DNA of 7,783 bases. Origin: a bacterium (GTDB lineage: Bacteria; Patescibacteriota; Gracilibacteria; Absconditabacterales; Absconditicoccaceae). A program made the position numbers and the translations under genes. The stretch spans positions 1 to 7,783 of the forward strand of contig JAHDCT010000055.1 of NCBI GenBank assembly GCA_020629735.1, read 5' to 3'. Below are positions 5,552-7,783 of this stretch, piece by piece (the stretch's first letter is position 1; the number at the start of each line of letters is the position of its first letter). Under the pieces are notes generated by a model that saw only the letters and a list, made by a program, of their open reading frames with translations, made no database searches and had not been told where the DNA came from.

Positions 5552-6607
5552 ATGCAATTTCAACAATTGGGGCATTTACATACTTGAGGTCTCGAGGAAT
5601 TGGCTCAATATAACAGGGATAGAAAGGAGTTGGCTTCGGATAGGATAGCTGAAAGTTTGCAGTTATGATGTAAAATATGATTACCAGAAAGTGTGAGATT
5701 ACATTTACAGAGTCATCCTGAAGCGAAGGATATTATTTCTCTTATTAATATTGCTTTAGAAAGTTATGAAGAGGTATGTACTCCTGATCTAATGGCTAAG
5801 GTAAGAAGTCAGTCAATTTCTAAGCAAAAAAATAAGTGAGGAGTGGATTTTGCTACAGAGATCGATTTAGCTGTTGAAGATACATCAAAATCGAAATTAT
5901 TTTCTCTGATTGGTCAAGATATTAAAGTGTATTGAGAAGAAGCATGAGTGTATATTTGACCCAAGAACGCGACAAAACTATTTAGAATAGATCCAATTGA
6001 TGGGACGGGTGAATTTAAGGGAAGTTGACCTGATTTTTCTTTGATGTTTGGTAAATATTCTGAATGAAATGGGAGACAAGAGCAACTTGATTATTCGGTT
6101 GTGTATTTTCCTGAGAAAGAGTGATCGGTACTTCATTTGTATATTAGGGGACTAGGGAATTTTCTTATTAATACTGCTTGATCATGAGTTGGTGATTTTG
6201 TGCCGCTTTCTGCTTTACCGAAGCAAAATAATATAGAAGATATGAATATTAGTATCTGGAAACATTCTGACGTTGAGCAATCACATGAAAAAATGGGAGA
6301 TGTTGAGGCAGGAGTTAGATCATTGAAGCCTGCTCAGATCCATATAACTCGTTCAGCTTCTGCGGATGTTTTATATGCCTTAATTAGACAGTGAAGACAA
6401 GCTATGATTATTGATTGAGACTATAATATTGTAGATTTTATTCCATTTGCGGCTGTGGAGGAGCTTGGGTATGAGATTTTTGATCGAGATGGGACCTGAC
6501 CATTGGATCCTGCTGATTACAGTTTAGATAACCGTAAATTAGTTGTAGTTCCTGCTGGAAGTGCATGAGTTAAGATTAGAGAAATGGTGCAAAAGATTGC
6601 TGCTTAG
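5552..6607 (+). CDS. Inositol monophosphatase (IMPase/CysQ)-superfamily phosphatase
   Basis: This is a 351-residue protein with the Mg-dependent sugar/inositol/nucleotide phosphatase motifs: Asp-Phe-Ala-Thr-Glu-Ile-Asp near 100, Gly128-Glu129-Glu130-Ala, Asp147-Pro-Ile-Asp150-Gly-Thr (metal and catalytic site) and Asp295 followed by Ala-Ala in the C-terminal metal motif. The closing Phe-Asp-Trp-Asp-Gly segment uses CGA at codon 312 where the family usually has Trp. It carries 16 UGA glycines and ends at TAG. It is longer than a typical 260-270-residue IMPase because of roughly 60-70 extra N-terminal residues, predicted helical, and a longer loop before the C-terminal motif. The substrate (inositol-P, 3'-phosphoadenosine nucleotides or a sugar phosphate) cannot be told. 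It follows the phosphotransferase by 46 bp on the same strand. All metal ligands are present, so it is probably active. The ATG is preceded by a T-tract, not a Shine-Dalgarno. Confidence 0.85.
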
Positions 6608-6618
6608 ATATCTTTATT

Positions 6619-6657
6619 AAGATTTTTAACGTGATTTTGTCAATCTTGTTTTTTTTT
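6619..6657 (+). terminator. Weak terminator after the IMPase gene
   Basis: AAGATT (6619-6624) can pair with AATCTT (6642-6647) over a 17-nt loop, followed after one G by a T9 run (6649-6657). The stem is short and AT-rich, so efficiency is uncertain, but its location just after the stop codon is right. Confidence 0.4.
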
Positions 6658-6784
6658 CTTTGTCACCTTTTTTTTTGAGAGACGTTACATGGGTGTATGC
6701 ATATCAAAGACAAGCAACACAAATCAAAACAATGGTCTTGGATTGATGATATGATTACATCTTTTATTCGGTTATTTTATAATC

Positions 6785-7783
6785 ATGAAACGTTTACTTT
6801 TATGAACATGTGCAGCTTTGTTAGCTGTGGCATCTGTATGAACTACCTTTGCTTGATATGAGCCTACTAGTGAAGACGAAGCTTTATTGACTACGCTCGA
6901 TGCTCAAATTAGTCAGATTGCAGAAAGTGAAGAATGAGTAGAGGCATTGCTAACACTCATCACAAAAATTGCTGCTATTACTCCACGTTTGGAAGAGTGA
7001 ACAAGAGCTGATTATGTAATTTGAGAGATTTATGATGCAATTAATGATGTGTTGGTTGATGAGGGAATTGATTTAGACAGTGAATGAGTGAATGAGTGAA
7101 TGGGTGAATGAGAAGATGGTGAAGGTGAAGAAGGGGATGACGAAGATTACGATGATAATTATGACGATGATTACGACGATGATTATGACGACGATTATGA
7201 TGATTTTAGTTTTGAAGAAGAGCAAGAATTTATCTTAGAAGATCTAGCGGTTATTGCTGAGAATACTGATACAGCTGAGTTAAAAGAACTTGCTGAAAAG
7301 GTTGCTAGTGAAGTAGCTGGAGCAGAAAGTATGGAAGATCTAGATACAATTTTTGATATGTATGAAGATGAATTTGAAGCATATGAAGAAGAAATTGAGT
7401 CTATTTTTGATGAGGTGTATGGAAGCGAAGATGATGAGGACTTTGATTGAGAAGAAGAAGATTTTGACTGGGAAGATGAAGATGATTACTATGATATAAG
7501 TTTTGAAGAAGAACAAGAATTCTTGCTTGAAGATCTAGAGATCATTGCTGATAATGCGACTTCTACTGAGTTAAAAGAATTGGCTGAAAAAATGACTAAT
7601 GAAGTAGTGGGAGCAGAGAGTATGGAAGATCTAGATACAATTTTCGATATGTATGAAGCAGAACTTGAAGTTCACGAAGAAGAAATTGAAATGATCTTTG
7701 ATGAAAGTGAATGAGTGAATGAGTGAATGGGTGAATGAGAAAATGATGAAGATGAAGACGAAGACGAAGATGAAGATGATGAC
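6785..7783 (+). CDS. Secreted Asp/Glu-rich modular repeat protein (3' incomplete)
   Basis: 333 codons run to the window edge without a stop. I do not recognise a named family. The N-terminus is a classic signal peptide: Lys-Arg, a hydrophobic stretch to about residue 22, and Thr-Phe-Ala23 before Gly24 as the likely cleavage site. Residues 24-98 look helical. Then come a Gly/Glu module (99-110), an Asp/Tyr-rich tract (about 118-140), a helical Glu-rich module (142-210), an acidic linker (211-238), a second copy of the helical module (239-307), the Gly/Glu module again (308-319) and another Asp/Glu run. It is probably exported and could bind cations or act at the cell surface; this is inference from composition. 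There are 13 UGA glycines. In-frame ATGs at 6689 and 6746 would add 32 or 13 residues, but 6785 gives the cleanest signal peptide. No Shine-Dalgarno is visible. Confidence 0.8.
7079..7114 (+). repeat. 36-bp repeat, copy 1, built of an 8-nt tandem unit
   Basis: Four tandem 8-nt units (TGAATGAG, with TGAATGGG as the third) at 7081-7112 lie inside a 36-bp segment found unchanged at 7706-7741. It encodes Ser-Glu-Gly-Val-Asn-Glu-Gly-Met-Gly-Glu-Gly-Glu, with three of its four glycines as UGA. The unit length is not a multiple of three. Confidence 0.9.
7136..7204 (+). repeat. Asp/Tyr-coding 12-nt degenerate tandem tract
   Basis: GAT/GAC and TAT/TAC codons alternate to give repeated Asp-Asp-Asp-Tyr units (residues about 118-140). 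The period is 12 nt with synonymous GAT/GAC and TAT/TAC variation, so the repeat is better conserved in protein than in DNA. Confidence 0.75.
7208..7414 (+). repeat. 69-codon helical module, copy 1
   Basis: It starts Ser-Phe-Glu-Glu-Glu-Gln-Glu-Phe and ends Ile-Phe-Asp-Glu. A second copy begins 291 bp (97 codons) downstream. The core Gly-Ala-Glu-Ser-Met-Glu-Asp-Leu-Asp-Thr-Ile-Phe-Asp-Met-Tyr-Glu is identical in both copies. Confidence 0.85.
7499..7705 (+). repeat. 69-codon helical module, copy 2
   Basis: This aligns without gaps to 7208-7414. Differences are mostly conservative replacements in the N-terminal half, and a long DNA stretch around 7620-7645 is identical between copies. It points to internal duplication within the gene. 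Confidence 0.85.
7706..7741 (+). repeat. 36-bp repeat, copy 2, built of an 8-nt tandem unit
   Basis: Identical to 7079-7114, including the variant third unit; the tandem units occupy 7708-7739. The two copies lie 627 bp (209 codons) apart in the same frame, so recombination between them would delete or duplicate an in-frame block. Confidence 0.9.

Noticed and set aside
6778..6783. Consensus TATAAT just before the acidic-protein ATG
   Set aside because: A start of transcription about 7 nt downstream would fall after the ATG at 6785, so it cannot serve this start codon; probably chance in AT-rich DNA.

Overview
The window reads sensibly only with a non-standard genetic code. UGA falls in frame repeatedly in every gene, often at family-invariant glycines: the AbiEii Gly-Gly-Thr motif, and the nucleotide-binding Gly and the Gly-Arg-Gly motif of a 2-hydroxyacid dehydrogenase. 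All complete genes end in TAA or TAG. In addition, CGA and CGG fall where homologous families carry conserved tryptophan: three sites in an IS1595-type transposase, one in a D-2-hydroxyacid dehydrogenase and one in an inositol-monophosphatase-like protein. Every recognisable Arg site uses AGA, AGG or CGT. UGA=Gly indicates the candidate phyla Absconditabacteria (SR1) or Gracilibacteria. The added CGA/CGG=Trp points to Absconditabacterales. The DNA is AT-rich, start codons mostly lack Shine-Dalgarno sequences, and leaders are T-rich. This fits a reduced CPR bacterium. The exact lineage is inference.

Layout. (1) 1-212, minus: C-terminal remnant of a large serine recombinase, with a terminator-like hairpin inside it. 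(2) 299-1940, plus: an AbiEi/AbiEii toxin-antitoxin operon with overlapping genes, preceded by a perfect 11-bp inverted repeat beside a -10 box and a nested palindrome that takes in the antitoxin start codon. (3) 1941-2143: an unassigned stretch, then a strong bidirectional terminator. (4) 2194-3905, minus: a D-2-hydroxyacid dehydrogenase pseudogene with a frameshift and a stop, split by a complete 762-bp IS1595-family (ISXO2-like) element at 2332-3093. (5) 3906-4506: about 600 bp with no convincing gene. (6) 4507-6607, plus: an aminoglycoside/homoserine-kinase-like phosphotransferase followed after 46 bp by an IMPase-family phosphatase, probably co-transcribed. (7) 6785 to the right edge, plus: a secreted, extremely acidic, modular repeat protein, incomplete at the edge.

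Functionally the left half looks like an accessory or decay region: recombinase relic, phage-defence type TA, insertion sequence and broken metabolic gene. The right half holds intact genes: a small-molecule kinase/phosphatase pair and an Asp/Glu-rich exported protein. The latter contains 8-nt tandem repeats in its reading frame that could allow length or phase variation. Proteins below are translated with UGA=Gly and CGA/CGG=Trp.
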